From positions 1 to 39,145 of the forward strand of contig CAYGFI010000026.1 in assembly GCA_964349045.1 (NCBI GenBank): DNA of 39,145 nt, given 5' to 3'. The translations under genes were made by a program, and so were the position numbers. The stretch's first letter is position 1. The number at the start of each line of letters is the position of its first letter. This DNA is from JACJXF01 sp964349045 (GTDB taxonomy: Bacteria; Bacteroidota; Bacteroidia; Bacteroidales; GCA-2748055). The notes under the pieces were generated by a model. The model had not been told where the DNA came from. It ran no database searches and saw nothing but the letters and a program-made list of their open reading frames with translations. Of this stretch, positions 1 to 8,758 are shown piece after piece.

Positions 1-187
1 AATGTATTCAATGTCATTACTATTATCCTAGAATCAAACATTTTTTTTAAGTCATCATTGCTGAATAAGTGTAACTATTGTTATAGCAAGTGAACAGATT
101 AAACATAGCTTTTACAACTATCAGTTCTTAATCATTTGTCCATTTATTGTTCAATTGCTATATTGGCAATATGATTTTTATTAATTT

Positions 188-622
188 ATGTTCAACTTGA
201 AAAATTCCATAAAATTCATTGAGATTTTGAGAAATGGTATAAAAAATCATCTGATTTTCATTATTCTGGTCTTTTTTTATATCCATTCAACCGTTTTTGG
301 TCAAAATTTTTTTCCTGAAAAGGGCTTTTTATATTCTGATGAAGTAGTTGCGCGCATTGATATAACCATTCATCCTGATTCATTAATTAAAATATTAAAT
401 GGCGATCTTACCAGTGATCATGAATACCCTGCTAATTTTAAAATGACCCGTGGTACAGTTATAAAAACAGCTGAAAATGTGGGCTTTCGTTTACGTGGGA
501 ATACTTCCAGGTATTCACAGAAAAAATCATTTAAAGTTTCAATCAATAGTTTTACACCAGGGAAAAAATTTGAAGGAGTTGAGAAAATTAACCTGAATGG
601 TGAGCATAATTTGGTTTTATGA
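188..622 (+). pseudogene. CotH-like protein, N-terminal fragment (truncated)
   Basis: The 144-residue reading frame has a hydrophobic N-terminal segment (about residues 20-38, ending IHSTVFGQ) that looks like a signal peptide. It then resembles the start of the CotH kinase family: VGFRLRGNTSRYSQKKSFKV followed by KINLNGEHN. In CotH proteins the GEHN motif is normally followed by Asp-Pro and several hundred more residues holding the kinase-like active site. Here the similarity stops at GEHN, and four residues later the frame ends in a TGA that abuts the stop codon of the convergent ABC-F gene. The catalytic part is therefore missing and the product should be inactive. The cause could be a genomic deletion or an assembly chimera. 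The family call is from motif memory and is fairly secure for so short a piece. Confidence 0.6.
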
Positions 623-2509
623 AGATAACTCATCCAATTCAAGCCATCTCAAACCTTTTTCATCCAGAAGGTCTATAATTTCTGCAATTCTTGAGGATAT
701 CCGCTGGAGCTTTACGTAATCATTTTCATCGGAGTTTAATATTTCTTCAAGCTGTGATTTTTCCGATTCCAGCCCGGTAATATCTTTCTCAAGTTTTTCG
801 AATTCCTGTTTTTCTTTAAAGCTGAGTTTTTTCTTTTCCCGGGGATTATCTATAAGTTTTCCATTTCTAATATTTGTCCGGGGAGTTGATAGCTGTTTTT
901 CAAGGTCCGCTGTCTCGCCTTTTACCAGACGATATTCCGAATAAGTCCCTGAAAAGTCAGATATTACCCCATCTCCTTCAAAAACAAAGATATGATCCAC
1001 AAGTTTATCCAGAAAATACCGGTCGTGTGTCGCGAGAATCAAACATCCCCCGAAACCGGAAAGAAATTCCTCGATTTTATTCAGTGTAATGATATCCAGG
1101 TCATTGGTAGGCTCATCAAGAATCAGGAAATTGGGATTTTTAATCAGGATGGTAAGAAGGTAAAGGCGACGGCGCTCTCCCCCGCTCAATTTTGAAACGT
1201 AAGAATACTGCATTTCGGGCGGGAACATGAAATGCTGAAGAAACTGCGAGGCGCTAAGGCTTTTGCCATCATTGAGCATGATTATTTCGGCGATATCTTT
1301 AACCACATCGATTACCCTTTTGTCTTCCGGGAGAATAATTCCATCCTGTTTATAAAATCCGAAAACAATAGTTTCCCCGCTGTCAATGCTACCAGAATCG
1401 GCAATTTCATTACCGGTAATCAGGTTCAGGAAGCTTGATTTACCTACACCGTTTTTACCAATAATACCAATTCTTTCTCCCCGTAAAAATGAATAGTTGA
1501 AATTTTCAATAATTTTAATCCCCGGATATGATTTTGAGAGGTTCTTCAATTCGAGGATCTTTCCTCCCATCCGGTTCATTTTAATATCCAGTTTAAGTTC
1601 AGAAGTTTTTGTGCCGCTGTTTGCTTTTTCTTTAGTTTCATAAAAAGCATCGATTCTGGATTTGGATTTTGAAGTACGTGCTTTTGGCATTCTGCGGATC
1701 CATTCCAGTTCAGATTTCATTAATTTACCAGCCTTACAAATTTCAGCATTTTCGGCTGTTTCCCGCTGAGCTTTTTTCCCGAGGAAATAGCTGTAATTAC
1801 CCTGGTGAAGAAATAGCTTACCATCACTGATTTCAAGTATCTTATTACAAACCCGTTCCAGGAAATACCGGTCGTGAGTAACCATCAGGAATGTGATGTT
1901 GGTTTGCTGAAGGTATTTCTCAAGCCATTCGATCATGTTGATATCCAGATGATTTGTGGGTTCATCCAATAATAAAAGTTCTGGGCTGTCGAGTAATAAA
2001 AGTGCTAAAGCCAGTCTCTTTTTCTCTCCACCGGAAAGTGTATTTATTTTCTGGTTCAGGTTTCTGATATTGAATCGATCGAGAATCAGAATCATCCTTC
2101 TTTCGTAATCCCAGGCATGAAGGTGATCCATTTTTGCTGTTGAAAGAATAAGAGTTTTATCAGCGTCCGGGGAGTGAACAGCAGTCTGCCTCTCAAGAGC
2201 TTCTTTATATTCACGGATTACGCTCAGAACCTCAGAACCGGCGGATTTTACATAATCAGAAACTGAAATATCCGCATCAATAACAGGATCCTGATCAAGA
2301 AAACCCACGCGAATTCCATTACGGATGGCTACTTTACCCTCATCGGGTGAGTCTTTTCCGGCAATAATGCGGAGGATACTCGTTTTACCGGCTCCGTTTG
2401 CTGCTATCATAGCCATTTTATCCCCTCTGTTTAAACCCAGGCTGATGTCTTTAAAAAGAATCCTCTCACCGAAGGATCTGGTAAGGTTTTCAGCAGAGAG
2501 ATAGTTCAT
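617..2509 (-). CDS. uup: ABC-F family ATPase, Uup type
   Basis: A soluble tandem ABC ATPase of the ABC-F family, whose members act on the ribosome (translation factor or quality control) rather than in transport; Uup is also linked to genome stability. The first cassette has Walker A AANGAGKTS, signature LSGGEKKRL and Walker B LLLLDEPTNHLD. The second has GKNGVGKSS, LSGGERRRL and LILDEPTNDLD. No transmembrane segment is present. The C-terminal 80 residues are rich in Lys, Glu and Leu and look like the coiled coil that marks Uup (KLSFKEKQEFEKLEKDI). The frame opens at 2533, but I prefer the internal ATG at 2509 (MNYLSAENLTRSFGER), where family similarity begins, giving 630 residues. It converges on the truncated CotH-like gene with no spacing. 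Assignment to Uup rather than another ABC-F subtype rests on the coiled coil. Confidence 0.9.
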   Translation of the reverse strand: MNYLSAENLTRSFGERILFKDISLGLNRGDKMAMIAANGAGKTSILRIIAGKDSPDEGKVAIRNGIRVGFLDQDPVIDADISVSDYVKSAGSEVLSVIREYKEALERQTAVHSPDADKTLILSTAKMDHLHAWDYERRMILILDRFNIRNLNQKINTLSGGEKKRLALALLLLDSPELLLLDEPTNHLDINMIEWLEKYLQQTNITFLMVTHDRYFLERVCNKILEISDGKLFLHQGNYSYFLGKKAQRETAENAEICKAGKLMKSELEWIRRMPKARTSKSKSRIDAFYETKEKANSGTKTSELKLDIKMNRMGGKILELKNLSKSYPGIKIIENFNYSFLRGERIGIIGKNGVGKSSFLNLITGNEIADSGSIDSGETIVFGFYKQDGIILPEDKRVIDVVKDIAEIIMLNDGKSLSASQFLQHFMFPPEMQYSYVSKLSGGERRRLYLLTILIKNPNFLILDEPTNDLDIITLNKIEEFLSGFGGCLILATHDRYFLDKLVDHIFVFEGDGVISDFSGTYSEYRLVKGETADLEKQLSTPRTNIRNGKLIDNPREKKKLSFKEKQEFEKLEKDITGLESEKSQLEEILNSDENDYVKLQRISSRIAEIIDLLDEKGLRWLELDELSS

Positions 2510-2929
2510 AGTTTTTATTTGGTTATTATGCACTTAACCATGGGATACACTTTATTCAAATATCACAGGGTGTTTCACTGAGTTATTATATATCGGGCTT
2601 TCAGCCCTATGTTGAATGTTTTTTGAAATAATTATTTAAGAGGTGCAAAGTTATCTTATTTTACTTATGATTTTTTCAAATCTTTCTGGTAGAAATAAAG
2701 GGAGATTTCATGATAGACATATCTCTGAGAATTGTTTTTTCCATTAAGGGGAAAAAATGCTTTGGTGGTATATTCGAGAATTTCCTTTTGGTCAGAAAGA
2801 AATCCATGATTGAATGCCTGACTTATGAATTTTATCTGGAATGGTTTATCCAGGATGAATATAACTGGATGCAGAATCGTAACAATATCATAAAGACAAT
2901 CCAGGGCATTTTTTTACCTGCAAGATAGT
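2510..2929. other. intergenic region with a single palindromic repeat fragment
   Basis: About 420 bases between the ABC-F gene and msrA. At 2593-2608 it holds TCGGGCTTTCAGCCCT, the same hairpin (GGGCT-TTC-AGCCC) that is tandemly arrayed at 9261-9875. The only open frame (2710-2928, plus strand, 72 codons) has no recognisable motif, no clear ribosome binding site and no homologue I know, so I do not call it a gene. Confidence 0.5.
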
Positions 2930-3553
2930 TTATTTCAGCTTTTCACTGTAATTCTTCCTGAATTTTTCCACCTTAGGACGGATTATATAAGTGCAATAAG
3001 AAGCATTCGGATTATTTGCAAAATAGTCCTGATGGTATTCCTCAGCCTTATAGAAAGTTGTAAATTCTTTAATTTCAGTTACTATGGGCTTACTAAAAAC
3101 GGATTTTTCAGATAGCTCCTGAATAACAAGGTCAGAAATTGTTTTCTGGGTTATATCATGAAAAAATATAACCGACCGGTATTGAGTACCCACATCAGTT
3201 CCCTGTTGATTCAGGGTTGTTGGATCATGGGTTGTGAAGAATATTTCAAGAATTTGCCTGAAGGAGATTTGAGAAGTATTAAAACGAATCTGAATTACTT
3301 CTGCATGTCCGGTTGTACCGTTACATACTTCGCGGTACGAGGGATTTTTTACAAATCCACCTGCATATCCCGATTCGACAGAGACAACACCTTTCAATCC
3401 TTCAAAAACAGCTTCTGTACACCAGAAGCAACCGCCACCAAGGGTAGCGATCTCATAGCCTGGTTCGTTAATCATGGTATCATGAAATTTGTTATTTTGA
3501 ATTTTTCCTGTAAGCAGGCTTAAAGTTGTCAGAATAGTTATTATACCGTTCAT
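2930..3553 (-). CDS. msrA: peptide-methionine (S)-S-oxide reductase MsrA
   Basis: Reduces methionine-S-sulfoxide in proteins and free methionine, repairing oxidative damage. The MsrA signature GGCFWCTEAVFEGLKGV is present, with the catalytic Cys at residue 42. Other family motifs follow: GYAGG, then GHAEVIQIRF, FFTTHDPTTLNQQGTDVGTQ, and YHQDYFANNP near the C-terminus. The 207-residue length is normal for the MsrA domain plus a short leader. The N-terminal stretch (MNGIITILTTLSLLTG) is hydrophobic and may direct export to the periplasm, or the true start may be Met27 just ahead of the domain; the sequence does not settle this. No MsrB domain is fused or adjacent. It is divergent from the Amr operon to its right. 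Confidence 0.93.
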   Translation of the reverse strand: MNGIITILTTLSLLTGKIQNNKFHDTMINEPGYEIATLGGGCFWCTEAVFEGLKGVVSVESGYAGGFVKNPSYREVCNGTTGHAEVIQIRFNTSQISFRQILEIFFTTHDPTTLNQQGTDVGTQYRSVIFFHDITQKTISDLVIQELSEKSVFSKPIVTEIKEFTTFYKAEEYHQDYFANNPNASYCTYIIRPKVEKFRKNYSEKLK

Positions 3554-3651
3554 TGTTAATTTTTCAATAAAATGTTAATTCAGGCGGTCAGGGATTTGGT
3601 TAATAACCTTTTGTCTAACACCCACTTCTCATAAACAATCCTTGAAATGAT

Positions 3652-3682
3652 TTTGTTTACGCTGATTTCTGTTTTAACTTTG
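3652..3682 (+). promoter_or_regulatory. Bacteroidota-type promoter of the AmmeMemoRadiSam operon
   Basis: TTTG at 3652-3655, then a 19-base spacer, then TAACTTTG at 3675-3682. This matches the Bacteroidota primary sigma factor consensus (TTTG near -33, TAnnTTTG near -7). Transcription would begin near 3689, leaving a leader of about 20 bases before the ATG at 3711. Confidence 0.7.
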
Positions 3683-3710
3683 TTTACCTGAAATCATGAA
3701 TTAAATAGTA

Positions 3711-4736
3711 ATGTCGCAGTCCATGAAAGAAGCGCTATATTACAAAAAACTTCCGGAAAACAGGACAGCTTGTTTACTTTGTCCTCATAATTGTGTCATC
3801 AGGGATGGACAAAGAGGGATTTGTAGTGTAAGGATAAACCAGGGAGGTTCTTTATATACTGAAGTGTATGGAAGACCCGTGGCCATTAATTCTGATCCGA
3901 TAGAAAAAAAACCAATCTATCATTTTTATCCGGGTTACCAGGTCCTTTCTATTGGAACATTAGGATGTAACCTGAAATGCAGTTTTTGTCAGAACTGTGA
4001 GATTTCCCAGGCAAAAATGGAAGATCAAAGTCTTGAACGTGAAAGACGAATTGATGAGATTGTTCTTCTGGCGCTTGAAAAACAAAAAAACATCGGGCTT
4101 GCATATACCTATAATGAACCGGTAATTTTCTACGAATACATGACAGATCTTGCTATCATGATGCACAAAAAAGGTCTGAAAAACGTTATGGTATCAAACG
4201 GATTCATCAATCCTGAACCACTTTCACAATTATTAAGCCTTATTGATGCTTTCAACATTGACTTAAAATCCTTTGAAAACGATTTTTACAAGAAATATAC
4301 TGCATCAAAACTTGATCCTGTGCTAAACACAATTAAAACAATATTTAATAACGGAAACCATCTTGAATTAACTTTCCTGGTCATACCGGGATTAAATGAT
4401 GACATGGATATTTTTGAAAAGATGGTGGACTGGATCGCAAATGAAACCAGCAGGAAGACAGTTTTGCATATTTCGAGATACTTCCCTCATTATCATTTGA
4501 ACCTTCCTCCCACTCCTTTAAAAACCATTGATAGTTTGTACTATAGAGCCAGAAAGAAGTTAGAATTTGTTTACATTGGAAATGCAAAAGATAATAAGGC
4601 ACAAGATACGTATTGCCCGGTTTGTCAAACTTTATTGTTAAAAAGGAGTGGTTATTATACTATTAATGAAGGGCTTGATAAGCAAGGTAGTTGCATAAAG
4701 TGTAATGAAAGGGTTATAAACTATATGACACTCTGA
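3711..4736 (+). CDS. amrS: AmmeMemoRadiSam system radical SAM enzyme
   Basis: A radical S-adenosylmethionine protein of the AmmeMemoRadiSam family, related to the pyruvate-formate-lyase-activase group. The [4Fe-4S] cluster motif CNLKCSFC provides Cys86, Cys90 and Cys93. An N-terminal Cys cluster (Cys21, 24, 28, 38; CLLCPHNC then GICSVR) and a C-terminal zinc-ribbon-like part (YCPVCQ ... GSCIKC) fit this family. YTYNEPVIFYEY and the later NIDLKSF segment are typical of the SAM barrel. It is the first gene of a tight operon: its stop lies two bases before the ATG of the Memo gene, and the AMMECR1 gene follows. The substrate of the system is not established as far as I know. The 341-residue length is normal. 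A consensus promoter sits just upstream. Confidence 0.92.
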   Translation: MSQSMKEALYYKKLPENRTACLLCPHNCVIRDGQRGICSVRINQGGSLYTEVYGRPVAINSDPIEKKPIYHFYPGYQVLSIGTLGCNLKCSFCQNCEISQAKMEDQSLERERRIDEIVLLALEKQKNIGLAYTYNEPVIFYEYMTDLAIMMHKKGLKNVMVSNGFINPEPLSQLLSLIDAFNIDLKSFENDFYKKYTASKLDPVLNTIKTIFNNGNHLELTFLVIPGLNDDMDIFEKMVDWIANETSRKTVLHISRYFPHYHLNLPPTPLKTIDSLYYRARKKLEFVYIGNAKDNKAQDTYCPVCQTLLLKRSGYYTINEGLDKQGSCIKCNERVINYMTL

Positions 4737-4738
4737 GT

Positions 4739-5575
4739 ATGGCAGCAATTATAAGGAATGCCCAGGTATCCGGCAGGTTTTATCCCTCTGAATCTGAGGA
4801 AATTAGTGATTTAATAAATCAAATGACAGAAAAGGAAAAGTCAAAAATTGACTATTCACTTTCGGAAAGGAAAATTTTAGGCGCCGTTTTGCCACATGCC
4901 GGACATATTTACTCAGGATACCAAACACTTCATTTCTTTGAAATATTAAAACGTTCGAAACAGGTTTTTGATACATGGATTGTTGTTCATCCCCTGCATC
5001 ACGGTGGGGATATTGATTTTGCAGCGGAAGGGAGTGATTATTGGAATACTCCTTTTGGAAATGTAAGAGTTGATACTGAGTTTATCAAAGCTATGGGAAT
5101 ACCAGTTTCAAGGGAGATGCACAGATTTGAGCATTCCTCTGAGGTAATTCTTCCGTTTATTCAGAAATATTGCGGGAATGAAATTTCATTTGTTTCTATT
5201 GGCATGGCAAAGCAGAATATAAATTCTGCCCTTGAAATAAGTAATGCAATAATAAAAGCGACAGAACTTAGCAATAAAAAAACAGTCTTGATTGCTTCTT
5301 CTGATTTTTCACATTATGTAACTCCGGATGCAGGAAAAAAAATGGATCAGAAGGTGGTTGATTGCATCTTAAATAAAGACGTGAAGGGTATTTACAAGGA
5401 AGTTGCTGATCATGATCTTTCCGTTTGCGGGTATGGTCCGATTATGGTTTTGTGCAACACGTTAAACCAACTTTATCCTGATTCTATACCCGTTATTCTT
5501 GCAAGGGGCCATTCCGGGGAGGTTCACCCCTCTTTATCTGTTGTAGACTATATTTCGATACTTTTTTATATGTGA
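4739..5575 (+). CDS. amrB: AmmeMemoRadiSam system protein B (Memo family)
   Basis: Member of the Memo family, a fold related to extradiol dioxygenases; the human homologue MEMO1 binds metal. The motif LPHAGHIYSG (His53) near the N-terminus, HPLHHGG (His87/88), SSDFSHYV, and a Cys in HDLSVCGYGPI match the positions that form the family's metal and thiol site. The second motif is usually GPSHH; here it reads HPLHH, a small variation. The C-terminal RGHSGEV and the 278-residue length are normal. It is translationally coupled to the radical SAM gene (two-base gap) and overlaps the start of the AMMECR1 gene, so the three products are likely made together. No signal peptide; cytoplasmic. Confidence 0.9.
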   Translation: MAAIIRNAQVSGRFYPSESEEISDLINQMTEKEKSKIDYSLSERKILGAVLPHAGHIYSGYQTLHFFEILKRSKQVFDTWIVVHPLHHGGDIDFAAEGSDYWNTPFGNVRVDTEFIKAMGIPVSREMHRFEHSSEVILPFIQKYCGNEISFVSIGMAKQNINSALEISNAIIKATELSNKKTVLIASSDFSHYVTPDAGKKMDQKVVDCILNKDVKGIYKEVADHDLSVCGYGPIMVLCNTLNQLYPDSIPVILARGHSGEVHPSLSVVDYISILFYM

Positions 5576-6177
5576 CATTCGACAAAATGAAAAACAATCG
5601 GATTGTTCAGTTGCCAGGTTCGAATGAGCATAAGCCAGAATTGTCTGACAGGAAAATTTTATTGAGACTTGCGAGAAATTCAATTCTTAGCTTATTTTCC
5701 ATTGATTTAGAGGAGGAACATATAGAATTAAATGATTGGTTATCAGCTAAGCTTGGCGCTTTTGTCAGTATTCACTCTAAAAAAGGAGAATTAAGAGGGT
5801 GCCTGGGTCGAATAATTAGTGAAATTCCCTTACACCATCTGATTCGGGATCTTGCCATATCAGCTGCCAGCCGGGATTACCGGTTTAGTCCTGTTAAAAA
5901 AAGTGAGATGGATGATATTGTAATTGAGATATCCGTTTTATCTCCCCTGAAAAGGATTTATTCGCTTTCGGAAATTGAAAGAGGAAAGCATGGTATTTAT
6001 ATTAAAAGTGGAAACCGAAGTGGAACATTTCTACCACAGGTAATTCTGGAAACTGGTTGGGATATAGAAACTTTTGTAAGCAAATGTTCGAGCGATAAGG
6101 CCGGAATAGGTCCAGACGGATGGAAAGACGCAGAATTATATGTTTATTTCGCTGAGGTGTTTAGTGAAACGATTTAA
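5572..6177 (+). CDS. amrA: AmmeMemoRadiSam system protein A (AMMECR1 domain)
   Basis: A single AMMECR1 domain protein. The family signature LRGCLGRI is at about residue 81, preceded by a FVSIHSKKGE strand, and followed by the AAxRDxRF-like AASRDYRF and the segments IEISVLSPL and GTFLPQVILETGWDIETF. AMMECR1 domains occur alone in eukaryotes and beside Memo and the radical SAM enzyme in prokaryotes; the biochemical role is unknown. The frame opens with GTG at 5572, overlapping the TGA of the Memo gene (5573-5575); an ATG at 5587 (MKNNRIVQL) is the alternative start. Either start implies tight coupling. The 201-residue length is normal. It ends 46 bases before the convergent cupredoxin gene, and a 6-bp hairpin (6186-6201) lies between them. 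Confidence 0.9.
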   Translation: MTFDKMKNNRIVQLPGSNEHKPELSDRKILLRLARNSILSLFSIDLEEEHIELNDWLSAKLGAFVSIHSKKGELRGCLGRIISEIPLHHLIRDLAISAASRDYRFSPVKKSEMDDIVIEISVLSPLKRIYSLSEIERGKHGIYIKSGNRSGTFLPQVILETGWDIETFVSKCSSDKAGIGPDGWKDAELYVYFAEVFSETI

Positions 6178-6185
6178 TTTGATGG

Positions 6186-6201
6186 TTCCGATGTATCGGA
6201 A
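6186..6201. repeat. small hairpin between convergent genes
   Basis: TTCCGA-tgta-TCGGAA, a perfect 6-bp stem between the convergent stop codons at 6177 and 6224. It lacks a U-tract, so it is a weak terminator candidate at best. A similar motif, CCGAT-AA-ATCGG, lies at 14722-14733. Confidence 0.4.
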
Positions 6202-6223
6202 TAGGATATGAACCTGATATTAA

Positions 6224-6832
6224 TTATAGTTTTAAGAATTTTCTGGTATAAGTTTTATCGGGATATGATACTGAAATAAAATATATCCCTTTTCTCAGAT
6301 CCTTGATATTAAGTGAAGTATTTCCTTCCTGAGGTTTGTAGTCATCCGATTTCAATATTTTTTTTCCAGAGATATCATAAATATTAATGGCAATGGGATT
6401 TGAGTTACCCGGGTTTTTAACATTAATCGTTTCAACGACTGGGTTTGGAAAGATATCAAATTCTGAAAAAGATCCCTGCTTTTGAATATTTGTAGATTCT
6501 GAAATCTCAATTTTACCTTTCATTCCGGAGGAAATATGAAAAGTGCAAATGTAGTAAATTGTTCCTGGTTCAGCTGCGGTAACAGTTCCCGATCCTGAAG
6601 GAAATGAAAAACCGCCTGAAAGAGCCGAATTGGAATTTGAGTTGTATGATGCTTCAGAAACCTGTAAAACAGGATGACTAGCGCCGACAGAGAAAGTAAT
6701 CTTATCTCCTATTTTTGCATTTATTATCGCAGGAGTAAAAACAACTCCGGAAGCCGTTACAGTAAATGTTTCCTGTGCAGAAACTGTGACAACTGAAAAT
6801 AAGACGAAAAGACTGAGAAATATTTTACCCAT
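6224..6832 (-). CDS. secreted cupredoxin (plastocyanin/azurin-like) with T9SS sorting domain
   Basis: A 202-residue exported copper-protein candidate. Residues 1-19 form a signal peptide ending VSAQ. Residues 21-110 look like a cupredoxin domain: the strand FTPAIINAKIGDKITFSV, then His53 (ASHPV), and the loop YYICTFHISSGMKGKIEI with Cys96, His99 and Met104. Those four residues are the standard type 1 copper ligands of plastocyanin and azurin. Residues 126-202 (FDIFPNPVVETINV ... GIYFISVSYPDKTYTRKFLKL) form a type A T9SS C-terminal sorting domain, so the protein should pass the outer membrane and be released or anchored at the surface. An electron-transfer role is inferred; no partner oxidase or dehydrogenase is nearby. 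A -7-like TAAATTTG sits 30 bases upstream. Confidence 0.88.
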   Translation of the reverse strand: MGKIFLSLFVLFSVVTVSAQETFTVTASGVVFTPAIINAKIGDKITFSVGASHPVLQVSEASYNSNSNSALSGGFSFPSGSGTVTAAEPGTIYYICTFHISSGMKGKIEISESTNIQKQGSFSEFDIFPNPVVETINVKNPGNSNPIAINIYDISGKKILKSDDYKPQEGNTSLNIKDLRKGIYFISVSYPDKTYTRKFLKL

Positions 6833-6861
6833 GTAATTGATTATTAATTAAATAAAAAATC

Positions 6862-6869
6862 CAAATTTA
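6862..6869 (-). promoter_or_regulatory. -7 element upstream of the cupredoxin gene
   Basis: Minus-strand TAAATTTG matches the Bacteroidota -7 consensus TAnnTTTG and lies 30 bases before the start codon. No TTTG is present at the usual -33 distance, so this is a partial match. Confidence 0.4.
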
Positions 6870-7199
6870 GAAGTTTTAAAGAAACGGACACATTAATATT
6901 TAATTAACAAATATTATTCCAAAATGTTTAACAAGGATGTTAAATCCAATAATAAGATTTGATTTATAATTTACGCACCAGGCGATGCGAATTAAACTGA
7001 CATACTATCCAAAACAAATGAAATCTGAGCAATCTATGGCAAATTTATTCCATTTCTGAATTGTTTCAGATAGATTACAATATTCATGTATTTATCAATA
7101 TACATTGGAAAATTTGCATTTTTTTTAGCAGGAATAATTTTTAATTCCATGATGTTATTATCTTAGAGGCCCAAAACATTTACATTTAAAAAACTAACC
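6870..7199. other. intergenic region with possible promoter for the sugar transporter
   Basis: About 330 bases of AT-rich DNA between divergent genes. TTTG at 7113-7116, an 18-base spacer and TAATTTTT at 7135-7142 form a near-consensus plus-strand promoter (one mismatch in the -7 element) about 60 bases before the transporter ATG. I see no riboswitch, repeat or gene here. Confidence 0.4.
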
Positions 7200-8648
7200 A
7201 TGGTAAAAGAAAACGTTAAACAAAACAAGGCATTAGTCGTCGTAATAGCCGCCATTGCAGCAACCGGTGGATTGCTGTTTGGTTTCGATACGGGAGTAAT
7301 TTCAGGAGCAATCCCGTTTTTTCAAAAAGCATTTGGTATAACTGATAGCTGGATAGAAATTATTACCACTGCCGGATTGGTTGGAGCGGTTATCGGAGCA
7401 ATGTTCAGTGGCAGACTTGCAGATGTTATCGGACGAAAGAAAGTTATTCTTGCATCAGCTGTCATTTTCGCAATAGGAGCTGTATGGTCCGGGGCTGCAC
7501 AATCTGCTTTGATGTTAGTATTTGCCCGACTTTTTCTTGGTATTGCTATTGGTGTTTCTTCTTTTGCCGTACCCTTGTACATTGCAGAGATATCACCAAC
7601 AAAAACGCGGGGAACAATGGTATCGATGTTTCAGTTACTGATTACCATTGGAATTATGGTTTCTTATCTGAGCGATTCTATGTTTGCAGTACCCGACGGA
7701 GATCCGGCATACACAAGTTGCTGGAGACCTATGTTTTATGTTGGGGTAATTCCTGCCATAATAATGTTTGTGGGAATGGTTTTCCTGCCAGAAACTCCCA
7801 GATGGCTGATCAGCAAAGGTCAGGAGGATAAATGTCGTGAAGTATTGGAAAAAGTTGAAGAACCTCAACTGGTAGAAGAGGTGATATCAAAAATGAAATC
7901 CGACCTGGAAGATGATAAAAAAAATAAAGTATCATGGAAACTGATTTTCAAAAAATGGCTGAGGGTTCCCCTTATTATTGCAATAGGTATAATGTTTGTC
8001 CAGCAGTTTACCGGAATAAATACCATAATATATTATAGTCCAAAAATATTCCTTATGTCGGGATTTGCAGATGCACAGGCCGCTGTTTGGGCTTCAGTGA
8101 GCGTTGGAGTGGTAAATGTTGCGTTTACTATCCTTTCGTTATTCATGATAGACAGACTTGGCCGCAGAAAGCTATATTTTATCGGATTAACGGGAATCGT
8201 GGTTGCTCTTGTTGCAATGGGAACCTGTTTTGCACTTCAGGCTACCCTTGGTGATTCAATTAAATGGGTTACAATATCCCTGGTATGGGTATATATTGCT
8301 TTCTTTGCGATCAGTCTTGGGCCTCTCGGATGGTTGATAATCTCAGAAATATTCCCGTTAAGTGTCAGGGGTATCGGTTCAAGCATTGGAGCGCTTTCCA
8401 ACTGGCTATTTAATGGTGTTGTTGCCTTCACTTTTTTCAAAATTGTTAAAGGTTTAACTATGCCAGGCACTGCAATTATGCTTAAAGGGGAAGATCTTGG
8501 CAATCCGGCCGGGGCATTCTTCCTGTATGCACTTGTTGGAATACTTGGAATAATATGGGGATATTTCTACATTCCGGAAACCAAAAATGTTACACTGGAA
8601 AAAATTGAAGAGCATTGGAGACAAGGCAAAAAACCTAATAAACTTTAG
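7200..8648 (+). CDS. sugar porter family MFS transporter (XylE/GLUT type)
   Basis: A 482-residue inner-membrane transporter of the major facilitator superfamily, sugar porter family, expected to have 12 membrane segments and to import a hexose or pentose by proton symport. Family signatures are clear: GLLFGFDTGVISGA in helix 1, the loop RLADVIGRKK between helices 2 and 3, PETPRWL after helix 6, QQFTGINTIIYYSP in helix 7, the repeated loop DRLGRRKLYF, and PETKNVTLEKIEEHW at the C-terminus. QQFTGIN contains the substrate-contacting Gln and Asn residues known from XylE and GLUT proteins. The substrate cannot be read from the sequence. It stands alone: an intrinsic terminator follows at 8673-8705. 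Confidence 0.92.
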   Translation: MVKENVKQNKALVVVIAAIAATGGLLFGFDTGVISGAIPFFQKAFGITDSWIEIITTAGLVGAVIGAMFSGRLADVIGRKKVILASAVIFAIGAVWSGAAQSALMLVFARLFLGIAIGVSSFAVPLYIAEISPTKTRGTMVSMFQLLITIGIMVSYLSDSMFAVPDGDPAYTSCWRPMFYVGVIPAIIMFVGMVFLPETPRWLISKGQEDKCREVLEKVEEPQLVEEVISKMKSDLEDDKKNKVSWKLIFKKWLRVPLIIAIGIMFVQQFTGINTIIYYSPKIFLMSGFADAQAAVWASVSVGVVNVAFTILSLFMIDRLGRRKLYFIGLTGIVVALVAMGTCFALQATLGDSIKWVTISLVWVYIAFFAISLGPLGWLIISEIFPLSVRGIGSSIGALSNWLFNGVVAFTFFKIVKGLTMPGTAIMLKGEDLGNPAGAFFLYALVGILGIIWGYFYIPETKNVTLEKIEEHWRQGKKPNKL

Positions 8649-8672
8649 AAACACTGTGTTACACTTATTAAC

Positions 8673-8705
8673 AAAAAAGGCTGCATCTGTTTTGCAGCCT
8701 TTTTT
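8673..8705 (+). terminator. intrinsic terminator after the sugar transporter
   Basis: GGCTGCA-tctgttt-TGCAGCC stem flanked by an A-run on the left and six Ts on the right (8673-8705), 25 bases after the stop codon at 8648. A textbook Rho-independent terminator. Confidence 0.88.
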
Positions 8706-8758
8706 GTTAAATAAAAGCTAAAAGGCTAAAAAATAAATTTCTTATCATTCGATTCTGT

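Noticed and set aside
2710..2928. 72-codon plus-strand frame
   Set aside because: No recognisable motif or conserved features; likely chance in AT-rich DNA.
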